From NCBI GenBank assembly GCA_046347195.1, contig JAXMGQ010000014.1:31139-95138 (forward strand): a DNA stretch of 64,000 nt, in the 5' to 3' direction. The translations under genes and the position numbers were made by a program. The notes below the pieces were generated by a model. It made no database searches. It saw only the letters and a list, made by a program, of their open reading frames with translations, and was not told where the DNA came from. This document shows positions 1 through 8,695 of this stretch, one piece after another (positions within the stretch are counted from its first letter, which is position 1; each line of letters starts with the position of its first letter). This stretch comes from TMP-86 sp046347195 (GTDB lineage: Bacteria; Pseudomonadota; Gammaproteobacteria; Steroidobacterales; Steroidobacteraceae).

Positions 1-234
1 AAGCACACCCTGCAACTGTGGGTTCAGTGGATCTCGCAACGCTTGGCAGGCGATGCGGCGCATAACGATCTGCTGTTCCGTTTGATTGCTCAATCCAAGG
101 TGAATAATCGTCCCGGCCGCATCGAGCCTCGTGCCCGAAAACGCCGGCCCAAACCCTACCACTGGCTCAAAGAGTCTCGACCACGTGCGCGTCGTCGAAT
201 CCAAACTCAGGGTCATGGTCGGAAACTTAAGTAA
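1..234 (+). CDS. IS4-type transposase, C-terminal fragment (cut by window edge)
   Basis: The reading frame is open from base 1 and ends in TAA at 234, so only about 77 C-terminal residues are in the window. The tail carries the NRPGRIEPRARKRRPKPY pattern typical of the end of IS4-family DDE transposases (family knowledge). A downstream terminal inverted repeat would be expected between here and prkA, but I could not define it with the other end missing. Whether the full element is intact cannot be judged. Confidence 0.75.
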   Translation, partial: KHTLQLWVQWISQRLAGDAAHNDLLFRLIAQSKVNNRPGRIEPRARKRRPKPYHWLKESRPRARRRIQTQGHGRKLK

Positions 235-339
235 GTGCCATTCAGTTTAGTCTGACTATGTCAAGTGAATCGTCGAAACAGCAGGTGAACACGCCCCGGA
301 TTTCCTGATCAACGTTTGCGCCGACGGAGGAAAGCCAGT

Positions 340-2295
340 ATGCAATCGCAGAAGATCCTCTCGAATGTCGATCCGCCCACGAGCTTCATCGACTCTCTCA
401 GTGCGTACAGCCGACAGCATCAAGCACAACACTGGCACGGTACGTTCGGTGATTTCCTCAGCACCATCCTTCCCCCGAATCCCGCGGCGCTGGCCCGCAC
501 CAGTCACCAGTACGTCTGGGACATGTTGCGCTGGTACGGGCGCGAAATGCCCGATGCCGACGAGAATGCACGCTCGCAGGCCCTGTTCCGCTCGGAACTG
601 TTCGGGCTCGATGAGCCGCTCACCCGCGTCGGCGACTATTTCAAGGCGGCGGCCGCGGGCTCGGACGTCGGCCGGAGGCTCCTGTTGCTGCTCGGGCCGC
701 CCTCCGGCGGCAAGTCGACGCTGGCGATCCTGCTGAAGCGCGGCCTGGAGGAATACAGCCGCACCGATGCGGGCGCGCTCTACGCCATCAAGGGCGCGCC
801 GATGCACGAGTCGCCGCTCAACCTGATTCCCGCCAGCCTGCGCGGCTCGTTTCGCGATACCTACGGGGTCGACATCACCGGGGAGATCAGCCCATGGTCG
901 CGCGAACGGCTCGACCGGGAATTCAAGGGCGACTACCTGCAGGTGCCCGTCGAGCGCATCTTCCTCTCGGAAGCCTCGCGCGTCGGCGTCGGCACGTATG
1001 CGCCGCACGACCCGACCACGGCCGACATTGCGGACCTGGTCGGCTCGGTCGACCTGTCCAAGGTCGCCGAGATCGGCGATGAGGGAGACCCCCGGGCCTG
1101 GTCCTGGTCGGGCGCCGTGTACGCGGCGAGCCGGGGCCTCTTGGAGATGATCGAGATCCTCAAGGTCAAGCGCGAGTTCCTCTACCTGCTGCTCACGCTC
1201 ACGCAGGAGAAGAACGTCAAGGTGTCGCGCTTCCCGCTGATCTATCTCGATGAGACCATTCTCGCGCACACCAATCTCGCGGAATTCAACAAGTTCCTGC
1301 AGGAGAAGGAAAACGAGGCACTGCTCGACCGCATGGTCATCATCAAGGTGCCGTATGCCCTGTCCTATCTCGACGAGGCGCGCATCTACAAGAAGCTGGT
1401 CAGCGGCGCCCCCGCGTTCCGCCAGGTGCATCTCGATCCACACGTGCTCAAGCTTGCCGCGGTCTTCGCCATCTTCACCCGGCTCGCCAAGCCCGAGAAG
1501 GAAGGGCTCGACCTGTCGAAGAAGCTGCGCCTGTATTCCGGCGAGACCGTCGAAGGCTTCGCCGACACGGAGGCGAGCAAGCTCAAGGCCGAGGCGCCGG
1601 ATGAAGGCCTCGGCGGCGTGAGCCCGCGATTCGTGGTGAATGCGATCTCCAATGCGATCACGCACAACAACGCCAAGAGCCTCACCAGCATGGAAATGCT
1701 GCTGGCGCTCAAGGATGCCATCGAGAGCGATGCGCGCATGGACGCCAAGCAGAAGAAGGCCTGGATGGACCACCTGGTGAGCGCGCGCAAGGAGTTCTAC
1801 AACCGCTGGGTCAAGGAGGACGTGCATCGTTCCATGTTCGCCTCCTTCGAGGAGGAAGCGCAGCAGCTTCTGGAGAAGTATCTCGACGAGGTCGAGGCCT
1901 CGCTCGACCAGCGCGAGGTCAAGGATCCGATCACCGGCGAATCGCGTCCGCCGGATGAGCGCTTCCTGCGCTCGGTCGAGGAGCAGATCAAGGTGTCCGA
2001 CTCGGGCAAGCAATCCTTCCGCCAGGAAGTGGTGCGCAAGGCCATGGTCGCCTTCAAGGCCGGCGAGAAGTTCTCACTCAGCCGCCATGCGCGCATGCAG
2101 GAGGCGATCAAGCAGTACCTGTTCGCCGAGCGGCGCGACGTCCTGCGGCTGGTCACCTCCTCGGCGCGACCCGATGATGAGACCCACAAGAAGATCTCCG
2201 CGGTGCAGCAACGCCTGATCAGCGACTACGGTTATGACGAGCACAGCGCCAAGGAAGCCCTGAACTACGTCACCACCCTGCTCGCCCAGGAGTAG
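340..2295 (+). CDS. prkA: PrkA-type serine protein kinase / AAA+ protein
   Basis: Predicted 651-residue cytoplasmic protein of the PrkA (YeaG) family, which combines an AAA+ module with a C-terminal kinase-like region and is linked to nutrient and stationary-phase stress. A Walker A motif (GPPSGGKST) sits near residues 119-127. The ATG at 340 is chosen over an upstream TTG because a GGAGG ribosome site lies just before it. The length matches the family. It is followed within 6 bp by yhbH and then spoVR, the conserved three-gene set seen across proteobacteria. Function by family is firm; the substrate here is unknown. Confidence 0.93.
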   Translation: MQSQKILSNVDPPTSFIDSLSAYSRQHQAQHWHGTFGDFLSTILPPNPAALARTSHQYVWDMLRWYGREMPDADENARSQALFRSELFGLDEPLTRVGDYFKAAAAGSDVGRRLLLLLGPPSGGKSTLAILLKRGLEEYSRTDAGALYAIKGAPMHESPLNLIPASLRGSFRDTYGVDITGEISPWSRERLDREFKGDYLQVPVERIFLSEASRVGVGTYAPHDPTTADIADLVGSVDLSKVAEIGDEGDPRAWSWSGAVYAASRGLLEMIEILKVKREFLYLLLTLTQEKNVKVSRFPLIYLDETILAHTNLAEFNKFLQEKENEALLDRMVIIKVPYALSYLDEARIYKKLVSGAPAFRQVHLDPHVLKLAAVFAIFTRLAKPEKEGLDLSKKLRLYSGETVEGFADTEASKLKAEAPDEGLGGVSPRFVVNAISNAITHNNAKSLTSMEMLLALKDAIESDARMDAKQKKAWMDHLVSARKEFYNRWVKEDVHRSMFASFEEEAQQLLEKYLDEVEASLDQREVKDPITGESRPPDERFLRSVEEQIKVSDSGKQSFRQEVVRKAMVAFKAGEKFSLSRHARMQEAIKQYLFAERRDVLRLVTSSARPDDETHKKISAVQQRLISDYGYDEHSAKEALNYVTTLLAQE

Positions 2296-2300
2296 CGGCC

Positions 2301-3461
2301 TTGGGAATAGGCGACGACAAGTCGGGCGCCGCGCGGATCAACGGGTGGTATGACCTGTTCTCGCGCGGCGCCCGCGACTGGCTGCGCCACAACGACAAGG
2401 TGCGGGAGGCCGTGCGCAAGCACCTGCCGGAAGCCATCGCCGGCGGCGATGTGCTCTCGGGCGGCACGCGCACCGTCCGGGTGCCGGTGCGCATGCTGGA
2501 GCATTATCACTTCCGGTTGCGCCCGCCGGATCAACAGAGCGGGGTCGGTCAGGGTGCCGCCAAGCCGGGCGATCAGCTCGGTCGGCCGGCGAAGGATGCC
2601 GGTCAGGACAAGGGGCAAGGCGGTCGGGATGATGGCGGCTACGAGTTCCTGCTCGAATTCAAGATCGACGACATCGTCGACTGGCTCTGGGAAGAGATGC
2701 AGCTCCCCAACCTGAAGGCCCGCGTCGGCAAGTCCGAGGAATCGGACTGGACGCGCGAAGGTTGGGACAAACGCGGGGCACGATCACGACTCGATCGCCG
2801 CCGCTCGCTCAAGGAATCGATCAAGCGGCGCGCGGTGCAAAGTGAGGGCCCCTCCTTCACCGACGACGACCTGCGTTTCCGCCAGCTCAATCGGCGCGAG
2901 CAACCGGCGACGCAGGCCGTCGTCTTCATGCTGATGGACGTCTCGGGGAGCATGTCGGACCAGGATCGCCAACTGGCCAAATCCTTCTTCTTCTGGGCGG
3001 TTCAGGGACTGCGCCGTCAGTATCGCCATCTCGACACGGTGTTCGTCGCGCACACCACCGAGGCCTGGGAATTCAACGAGGAGCAGTTCTTCCAGGTGAG
3101 CGGCAGCGGCGGCACGGTCGCCTCCACCGGCCTCAACAAGGTCGTCGAGATCATGCAGGAAAGATTCGATCCGGGCCGCTACAACGTCTACCTGTTCTAC
3201 GCCTCCGACGGCGACAACGTGCAGAACGACCGGGCCGATGCCCGCCAGGCGCTCGAGAAGCTCGCCGGGGAGGCGAGCTATCTCGGCTACCTCGAGATCT
3301 CGCCCGTCGGACATCGAAACCTCTCCACCGAAACCGCGCAGCTCTTTCAGGAGCTCGCCCAGCAGGGGCAGCCCGCCGGCAGCTTCGCGGTGAGCCAGCA
3401 CGAGGAGATCTGGGCGGCCGTGAGGCATTTCTTCAGCCACCAGGCCAAGGCGGACGCATGA
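2301..3461 (+). CDS. yhbH: YeaH/YhbH family protein (DUF444, vWA-like)
   Basis: 386-residue protein of the YhbH/YeaH (DUF444) family. A von Willebrand A-like region shows a MIDAS-type motif, MLMDVSGSMSD, near residues 209-219. The middle is charged and low in complexity. It starts at TTG 6 bp after prkA and its stop overlaps the ATG of spoVR, so the three are almost certainly co-transcribed and translationally coupled. The family partners PrkA in stress adaptation; the molecular activity is not established. The TTG start is the least certain point. Confidence 0.9.
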   Translation: MGIGDDKSGAARINGWYDLFSRGARDWLRHNDKVREAVRKHLPEAIAGGDVLSGGTRTVRVPVRMLEHYHFRLRPPDQQSGVGQGAAKPGDQLGRPAKDAGQDKGQGGRDDGGYEFLLEFKIDDIVDWLWEEMQLPNLKARVGKSEESDWTREGWDKRGARSRLDRRRSLKESIKRRAVQSEGPSFTDDDLRFRQLNRREQPATQAVVFMLMDVSGSMSDQDRQLAKSFFFWAVQGLRRQYRHLDTVFVAHTTEAWEFNEEQFFQVSGSGGTVASTGLNKVVEIMQERFDPGRYNVYLFYASDGDNVQNDRADARQALEKLAGEASYLGYLEISPVGHRNLSTETAQLFQELAQQGQPAGSFAVSQHEEIWAAVRHFFSHQAKADA

Positions 3462-4825
3462 ACATGAGCGAGTGGCAGGAGTTGCTGCCGCGCATCCAGG
3501 ATCTCGCGGTGAAGCAGGGTCTCGCCTACCACCCGGTCGAATTCGAGACCGTGCCGGAATCCTTCATGATGGAGATCGCCGTCTACGGACTGCCGGTGCG
3601 CATGCCGCACTGGTCCTTCGGCGTTCGCTACATCAGCCAGCTCATCCAGCATCGGATGGGTCATTCGCGCCTCTTCGAGGTGGTGTTCCCGGGCAACCCG
3701 GGCCGCGCCTATCTCGCCGGCGGCAACAGCCTCGCGGAGAACATCCTGGTGACCGCCCATGTGCTCGGGCACGCGGATTTCTCCCGCAACAATCTCATCT
3801 TTCACGACAGCCAGCGCCAGGTGGGCGAGCACATCGTCGAACAGGCCGCGGCCCATGCGCGCCAGATCGCCATGGCCATCGAGGAACATGGCCAGGAGAA
3901 GGTCGAGGCCGTGCTGGATGCAGCGCTCGCGCTCGAGCAGCACATCGATCTCAATCACGAAATACGCCGGCCGCAATACCCGCAATATCTCGACCCGAAG
4001 TCCGACACGCAAGGGTCGGAATTCGGCCGCCGATTCGCCGCCCTCGATCCCCAGTCGTCCGAGACGAAGGACGCCTCGGTGCGGCGACGCGCGCCCATCC
4101 CGCCGCATCCGGAAAAGGACCTGCTGTGGTTCATCGCCCAATATGCGCCTGATCTCGAGGGCTGGGAGCGGGACATCTTCCTCGCCGTGCGCGAGGAGAG
4201 CTTCTACTTCTACCCGGTGTACGCGACGCAGATCATGAACGAGGGCTGGGCCTCGTATTGGCATGCGCGGCTGCTGCGCGAGGCGGATTTCCTGCCGCAG
4301 CACGCCTATGTGGACGCCATCAAGTGTCATTCGGACGTGGTGCGCCCCATCGCCAGCGGCGAGAAGGTCGCGCTCGCGGTCAACCCCTATCACCTCGGCT
4401 TCTCCATCTGGGAAGACCTGGTCGAGAAGCAGGGTCTCACCGCCGCGCGCAAGGCCATGCAGGAGGATGACGATGCGAGCTTCGTGCGCAATCACCTCAA
4501 CCTCGAGCTCGCCAACGAGCTGCAGCTGTTTCGTTACAAGGCCGAGCCTTCCGGCAGCATCAGGGTACAGGCCGAGGACCTGGCCGCGCTGCATGAGGAG
4601 CTGGCGCGGCCGAAGTACAATTTCGGTGCGCCGTCGATATCAGCGGCCGAGGTGCACGTCGATGGCACGCTGGTGCTGGCGCACGATCACCAGTGCGATG
4701 GCCGGGGCATCGACGTGGAGCGTGCCGGCAAGGTGCTCGAATACATCAAGCGCGTGTGGCGGCGGCCGGTGATGCTGAGGACGATCGACGGAAGCGGCAG
4801 CGCGATCGAGATCAAGTCCCCGTAA
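3458..4825 (+). CDS. SpoVR family protein
   Basis: 455-residue SpoVR/YcgB family member. Family-typical stretches include the HWSFGVRYISQ region near residue 50 and NEGWASYWHARLL near residue 260. It is a little shorter than E. coli YcgB. The start ATG overlaps the yhbH stop (ATGA). Its last 14 bases overlap the 3' end of the convergent TrpF-like gene. In non-sporulating bacteria SpoVR occurs with PrkA and YhbH in a stress module; its biochemical role is unknown. Confidence 0.9.
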   Translation: MNMSEWQELLPRIQDLAVKQGLAYHPVEFETVPESFMMEIAVYGLPVRMPHWSFGVRYISQLIQHRMGHSRLFEVVFPGNPGRAYLAGGNSLAENILVTAHVLGHADFSRNNLIFHDSQRQVGEHIVEQAAAHARQIAMAIEEHGQEKVEAVLDAALALEQHIDLNHEIRRPQYPQYLDPKSDTQGSEFGRRFAALDPQSSETKDASVRRRAPIPPHPEKDLLWFIAQYAPDLEGWERDIFLAVREESFYFYPVYATQIMNEGWASYWHARLLREADFLPQHAYVDAIKCHSDVVRPIASGEKVALAVNPYHLGFSIWEDLVEKQGLTAARKAMQEDDDASFVRNHLNLELANELQLFRYKAEPSGSIRVQAEDLAALHEELARPKYNFGAPSISAAEVHVDGTLVLAHDHQCDGRGIDVERAGKVLEYIKRVWRRPVMLRTIDGSGSAIEIKSP

Positions 4826-5486
4826 GCGAAGCCGCCGCGTGCGCGTTGCGGACGAAGGCGCGCACCTTCTCGGGATCCTTGACGCCGCGCTGTCCCGCAC
4901 GGTCCGTGCGGGTGAACGAGTCCACGGCCCACGGCCGCACCACCCCGATCGCCTCGGCGACGTTGTCGGGCGACAGTCCGCCGGCCAGCACCACCGGCAC
5001 CGGAGACTCGGCGACGATGCGTGCGCTGATGTTCCAGTCGTGCGGCCGCCCGGTTGCTCCGGTGATCGGGTTGTTCGTTGCGCCGGAATCGAGAATCAGG
5101 TAGTCCGCGATCCTGGCACGCTCGCGCGCCACCTCGATGGCCCCGGGACCGTCGATCAGCACGGCGAGCATCAGCTTGACCGCGCCGATGCGCGCGCGAA
5201 TGCGCTCGACCGCCGGCACAGGCAGATCCCGGGCAGCCAGGTGCAGGATATGCGGACGCGTGAATTCGAGCATGCGTGCGATGCGCTCGACATCGGTGCC
5301 AAGGGAAAGGGCGATGGTGAGCGCCTGGCCCTCGACCGCCGCGAAGATCTCGCGCGCCTGCGCGCTGGTGCGGTCCTCGACCACCAGCCCGTCATTGTCC
5401 GTGACCACGCCGATCAGGTCGGCTCCCGCCCGTACCGTGTCGATCGCATCCGCCACGCTCGTCAACGCATAGATCTGGATCTTCAA
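4812..5486 (-). CDS. TrpF-like (phosphoribosylanthranilate isomerase fold) protein lacking the catalytic cysteine
   Basis: 224 residues with the TrpF fold signature: D133 in the YLILDS strand, the glycine phosphate loop GATGRPHDW at 143-151, LAGGLSPDNV at 167-176 and a C-terminal GVKDPEKVRAFV. The N-terminal motif of true TrpF (KICG, with the general-base cysteine) is replaced by IYALT, so Tyr6 sits where Cys is expected, while the acid Asp is kept. The TTG start lies 3 bp after the stop of the beta-RFAP-synthase-like gene, with GGGAG upstream, so the two form a tight operon. No trp genes are near. I infer a related sugar-phosphate isomerase or lyase step acting with the neighbour, not tryptophan synthesis. 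Confidence 0.75.
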   Translation of the reverse strand: MKIQIYALTSVADAIDTVRAGADLIGVVTDNDGLVVEDRTSAQAREIFAAVEGQALTIALSLGTDVERIARMLEFTRPHILHLAARDLPVPAVERIRARIGAVKLMLAVLIDGPGAIEVARERARIADYLILDSGATNNPITGATGRPHDWNISARIVAESPVPVVLAGGLSPDNVAEAIGVVRPWAVDSFTRTDRAGQRGVKDPEKVRAFVRNAHAAASLTGT

Positions 5487-5489
5487 GAC

Positions 5490-6500
5490 TCACTCCCAGT
5501 TGCACGAACTGCCGCGTACCGCCGGCCGGGTCAGGATCACGCGGATGCCGCCCCGTGCGGCACCGAATGCCTCGAGCGCGCGTGCGGTCGCCTGATTGGA
5601 CTCGGGGCTGGCATCGGAAAAGCCGAACAGCGTCGGTCCCCAACTGCTCATCCCGATGCCGCGCAGGCCGAGCCTGCGCATCTCGGCGATGGTGGCGTGC
5701 ACGACCTCGTTCTGGCGCTCGAGCTGCATGCGCTTCCAGCCGAGCTTCTGCATCGCCTCCACGCCGCTGCTGAAGGATTCGAGATCCGCTTCCTTCACGG
5801 CCGGCAGCACCTTCAGCAGTGCCAGGCGTGCGGCCTGCGCCGCCTCGGGGCCGGGCATCGGGGCATGGGTGCGAAACAGCTCGCGCTCCTCCTCGCCGTG
5901 CGTGAGGCGACCGGCCTCCGGTATCGCCAGTATCACGTTCCACGACGCCGGCAGCAGCGAGTGAAACAGGATCGGCGCCGGCGGGAAGTCCGTCGAGGCG
6001 GACGAGGGCGCGAAGCCCGGCTTGCCGCCCGGCCCGCCGAAGCGATGACCGCCATCGCACAGGAAGCCTCCGAGGTCGAAGGACGCGCAGCCGATCCCGC
6101 TCGTGCCACCCCGCTGCGCGATGCAGGAGAGTTCGTGCGTCGTGAGCTTGAGGTCATAAAGCAGGTTGAATGCCTGCGCGAATGCGAGCGCGAGCTGCGT
6201 GCCCGAGCCCAGTCCCACGTGATCCGGGATGGTCTGCTCGACGAACACCTCGATGCCCTCGATGTCGTAGCGCTCGCGCAGTGACGCGCTCACACTCTCG
6301 AACTTGCGCCGGATCGAGGCGGGCAGCTCCGTGGCTCCGCTTGCCGACAGGGTCGGCGCACGCCGGGCGCGAATTTCCACGCACGGGTTCTCGAGAGCGA
6401 GGCCCAAGCCTCCCTCGATGCGTCCGATCTCACCATTCATGTCGATGAGGCCGAAGGACAGACGGCTGGTCGTGCGGATCCTGAGGGTCTTCTCTGTCAT
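5490..6500 (-). CDS. GHMP-family protein resembling beta-ribofuranosylaminobenzene 5'-phosphate (beta-RFAP) synthase
   Basis: 336 residues. The N-terminus (RIRTTSRLSFGLIDMNG, then RIEGGLGLALENP) and the GHMP motif PDHVGLGSGTQLALA at 92-106 match beta-RFAP synthases. Those enzymes condense PRPP with a 4-hydroxy- or 4-aminobenzoate to a C-riboside at the start of tetrahydromethanopterin synthesis in archaea and methylotrophs. The ATG at 6500 is preferred over an upstream in-frame codon at 6557 because it has GAGG upstream and the alternative N-terminus is Arg-rich. It is paired with the TrpF-like gene. No other methanopterin or methylotrophy gene is visible, so the true substrate and product are open. 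Confidence 0.72.
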   Translation of the reverse strand: MTEKTLRIRTTSRLSFGLIDMNGEIGRIEGGLGLALENPCVEIRARRAPTLSASGATELPASIRRKFESVSASLRERYDIEGIEVFVEQTIPDHVGLGSGTQLALAFAQAFNLLYDLKLTTHELSCIAQRGGTSGIGCASFDLGGFLCDGGHRFGGPGGKPGFAPSSASTDFPPAPILFHSLLPASWNVILAIPEAGRLTHGEEERELFRTHAPMPGPEAAQAARLALLKVLPAVKEADLESFSSGVEAMQKLGWKRMQLERQNEVVHATIAEMRRLGLRGIGMSSWGPTLFGFSDASPESNQATARALEAFGAARGGIRVILTRPAVRGSSCNWE

Positions 6501-6602
6501 GTGCGGGCCTCGGCTTCCCCGCACGTATTGGAGGGCAGCAGGCCGCCGGTGCGCCAATAGAAAGTGATAGCCGACCCATGAGCGTCGGCTATGGCATGCC
6601 GC

Positions 6603-7436
6603 TCAGTTCGCGAGCGTGCCCAGTTTCTCCAGCACCGCGTCCCGCGCCCCGGAGTCCTCGAATTCGATCACGATCTTTCCCGTTCCATCGGACCGCTGAT
6701 GAAGCTGCGCATGCAATCCCTGCCCCAGCGATATCTGGCTGACCTCCGCGGACTGACCCATCGCCCGTCCCGAGCCGGCCCGCGCCGCCTTGCGCACTTC
6801 CACTTCCGTCTGGCGCACGCTCCATTGGCCGGTGTCGATGAGCTTCGCCAGCCGCTCCCGTTCCGCGGGCTCCTCGACGCCGAGCAGGGCGCGCGCATGT
6901 CCCATGCTGATCCTGCCGCTGTCCATCATGGCCGCCACCGCCGGGGGAAGCTCCAGGAGACGCAGCAGATTGCTGACGGCCGCCCGCGAGCGCCCGATGG
7001 CCCGCGCCACCTCCTCGTGGGTGAGCCCGAAGCCCGCGATCAGGCGCTCCAGGGTGCGCGCCTCGTCCAGCGCGCCGAGCTCTTCGCGCTGGATGTTCTC
7101 GATCAACGAGACCGCGAGGGCCTCCTGATCGGTGAACTCCCGGATGATCGCCGGTACGCGCAGCAGGCCCACCCGCCGCGCCGCCTGGAAGCGCCGCTCG
7201 CCGGCCACGACCTCGAACTGATGAGGCAACCCCGGCACCGGCCGGACGATCAGCGGCTGGATGATGCCCGTCGCCCGCACGGAGGCGACCAGCTCGTCGA
7301 GCAGCTCGGGTCGGGATTCGCCACGCGAAGACTCCCGCGTGGCGCGAATCGCCGCGAGCGGGATGGTTCCCACGCTGTGACGATAGGTGTGTGGCCGCGC
7401 CTCCAGGAACTCCTGCAGCGCCGTGATGCCGGTCAT
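6603..7436 (-). CDS. ParB/Spo0J/Noc-family DNA-binding protein
   Basis: 277 residues with the ParB layout: a CTP-binding N-terminal domain with GERRFQA (79-85) and ENIQREEL (113-120), then a helix-turn-helix around LTHEEVARAIGRSRAAVSNL, then a dimerisation tail. The start is ATG 7436 with GGGG eight bases upstream, not TTG 7460. No parA lies next to it; the neighbours are rimI upstream and the beta-RFAP-synthase-like gene downstream. The start overlaps nothing, while the rimI stop lies 14 bp upstream. It could be the chromosomal ParB separated from ParA or a second paralogue. Confidence 0.85.
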   Translation of the reverse strand: MTGITALQEFLEARPHTYRHSVGTIPLAAIRATRESSRGESRPELLDELVASVRATGIIQPLIVRPVPGLPHQFEVVAGERRFQAARRVGLLRVPAIIREFTDQEALAVSLIENIQREELGALDEARTLERLIAGFGLTHEEVARAIGRSRAAVSNLLRLLELPPAVAAMMDSGRISMGHARALLGVEEPAERERLAKLIDTGQWSVRQTEVEVRKAARAGSGRAMGQSAEVSQISLGQGLHAQLHQRSDGTGKIVIEFEDSGARDAVLEKLGTLAN

Positions 7437-7449
7437 GTTTGCGCCCCTG

Positions 7450-7929
7450 CTAAGGTCCAAGCACCCTCCTCAACACCGAAGCGTCCTCGCGCCCCACCAG
7501 GGCCTGATAATACCCGCGGCGCACGCCCACGGGCTCGAATCCCATCGACTGGTACAGGCGGATGGCGGCGCTGTTCGAGGGCCGCACCTCGAGGAAGGCT
7601 TCGGACATGCCAGCCGCGCGCGCGCGTTCCAGCAGGAACAGCAGGATCCTGCGCCCGAAACCCCGGCACTGGTACTCGGCGCGCACGCAGACGTTGAGGA
7701 TATGCGCTTCGCCCCCGCCCATCGAGAGAATGCCGTAACCGGCAACATCACCGCCGATGTCGAGCACCCGGCAGGTGTAGCCGACGCGCAGGCAATCGCG
7801 GAAGATCCCTTCCGTCCAGGGAAACTGGTAGGCCTGTTGCTCCACGGCCAGCACGTAGGGCACGTCGGATTCCAGCATGGGCCGGATCTCCGCCGTGGCC
7901 GGACGCACTTCAGGAGGAGCCGCTGCCAC
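7450..7929 (-). CDS. rimI: Ribosomal-protein-S18-alanine N-acetyltransferase (RimI-like GNAT)
   Basis: 159-residue GNAT acetyltransferase. The acetyl-CoA loop QCRGFGRRILLFLLE follows a beta strand (ILNVCVRAEY), and the C-terminal NSAAIRLYQSMGFEPVGVRRGYY is typical of RimI. RimI acetylates the N-terminal alanine of ribosomal protein S18. It overlaps the 3' end of the uracil-DNA glycosylase gene by 20 bases, so pssA, the glycosylase and rimI form one minus-strand operon. The assignment as RimI rather than another GNAT rests on the length and the C-terminal motif. Confidence 0.85.
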   Translation of the reverse strand: MAAAPPEVRPATAEIRPMLESDVPYVLAVEQQAYQFPWTEGIFRDCLRVGYTCRVLDIGGDVAGYGILSMGGGEAHILNVCVRAEYQCRGFGRRILLFLLERARAAGMSEAFLEVRPSNSAAIRLYQSMGFEPVGVRRGYYQALVGREDASVLRRVLGP

Positions 7930-8695
7930 CTTCCAACACCTTCTGAGCCAGTTTCAGATCCTCCCAAGCTTTGCGCTTTTCCCCCGGCGAGCGCAACAGG
8001 TATGCCGGGTGGTAGGTGATGATCAAGGGCAGGCCGGCAGGGCCGAATCGATGCACGACCTGACGTAATTTTCCCAGACTCTGGTCGGTTCCGAGCAGAT
8101 TCTGGGCCGCGATCCTTCCTACGGCCAGCAGGATCTTCGGCTGCACGAGCTCGATCTGGCGATGCAGGAAGCCGGCGCAGCTGCGCGCTTCCTCAGGTCT
8201 GGGATCCCGGTTGTTCGGCGGCCGGCACTTCAGGATGTTGGCGATGAACACCTGCTCACGGGCGAGCCCCAGGGCCCGCAACATGGTGTTGAGAAGCTGG
8301 CCGGCGCGCCCCACGAATGGTTCGCCCCGGCGGTCTTCCTCGGCACCGGGGGCCTCGCCGATGATCATCCAGCGGGCGCTGGCGGCGCCCACACCAAACA
8401 CGGTCTGGGTTCGCGTGGCCGCCAGCCCGCAGGCCGTGCAGGCCGCCACGCGCTGGCGCAGCTCTTCCCAGCCCAACACCGCCAGTTCCGGTGGAACCTC
8501 CAGGGGCACGCAGATTCCCTTGCGGGAGGTTGCCGGGGCGCGGAAGTCCCCAGGCAACGGTGCGGGCGTATCGGCGGGCCCGATGCCCTCGCGCCCGCCG
8601 AGGGCATCAGGCTCAAGGGTCGATCCGCCGCCCCGCAGCCGCCATCCCTGGATGCCGAGGCTTTGCAGGTACGCCTGGCGGCGCGCCGTGCTCAT
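7910..8695 (-). CDS. Family-4 uracil-DNA glycosylase (iron-sulfur)
   Basis: 261 residues. A variable Gly/Pro-rich N-terminus of about 90 residues leads into the family-4 UDG domain, with GEAPGAEEDRRGEPFVGRAG as the active-site motif and THPAYLLR-like TYHPAYLLRSPGEKR near the end. Cysteines in the CTACGL and CRPPNNRD...ARSC segments are the expected [4Fe-4S] ligands. It excises uracil from DNA. The ATG overlaps the pssA stop (ATGA), showing coupling. Homologues are sometimes annotated as a phage SPO1 polymerase-related protein. Confidence 0.9.
   Translation of the reverse strand: MSTARRQAYLQSLGIQGWRLRGGGSTLEPDALGGREGIGPADTPAPLPGDFRAPATSRKGICVPLEVPPELAVLGWEELRQRVAACTACGLAATRTQTVFGVGAASARWMIIGEAPGAEEDRRGEPFVGRAGQLLNTMLRALGLAREQVFIANILKCRPPNNRDPRPEEARSCAGFLHRQIELVQPKILLAVGRIAAQNLLGTDQSLGKLRQVVHRFGPAGLPLIITYHPAYLLRSPGEKRKAWEDLKLAQKVLEGGSGSS

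Noticed and set aside
4812..5486. Calling the TrpF-like gene trpF
   Set aside because: The catalytic cysteine motif is missing and no tryptophan gene is nearby; a plain trpF label would mislead.
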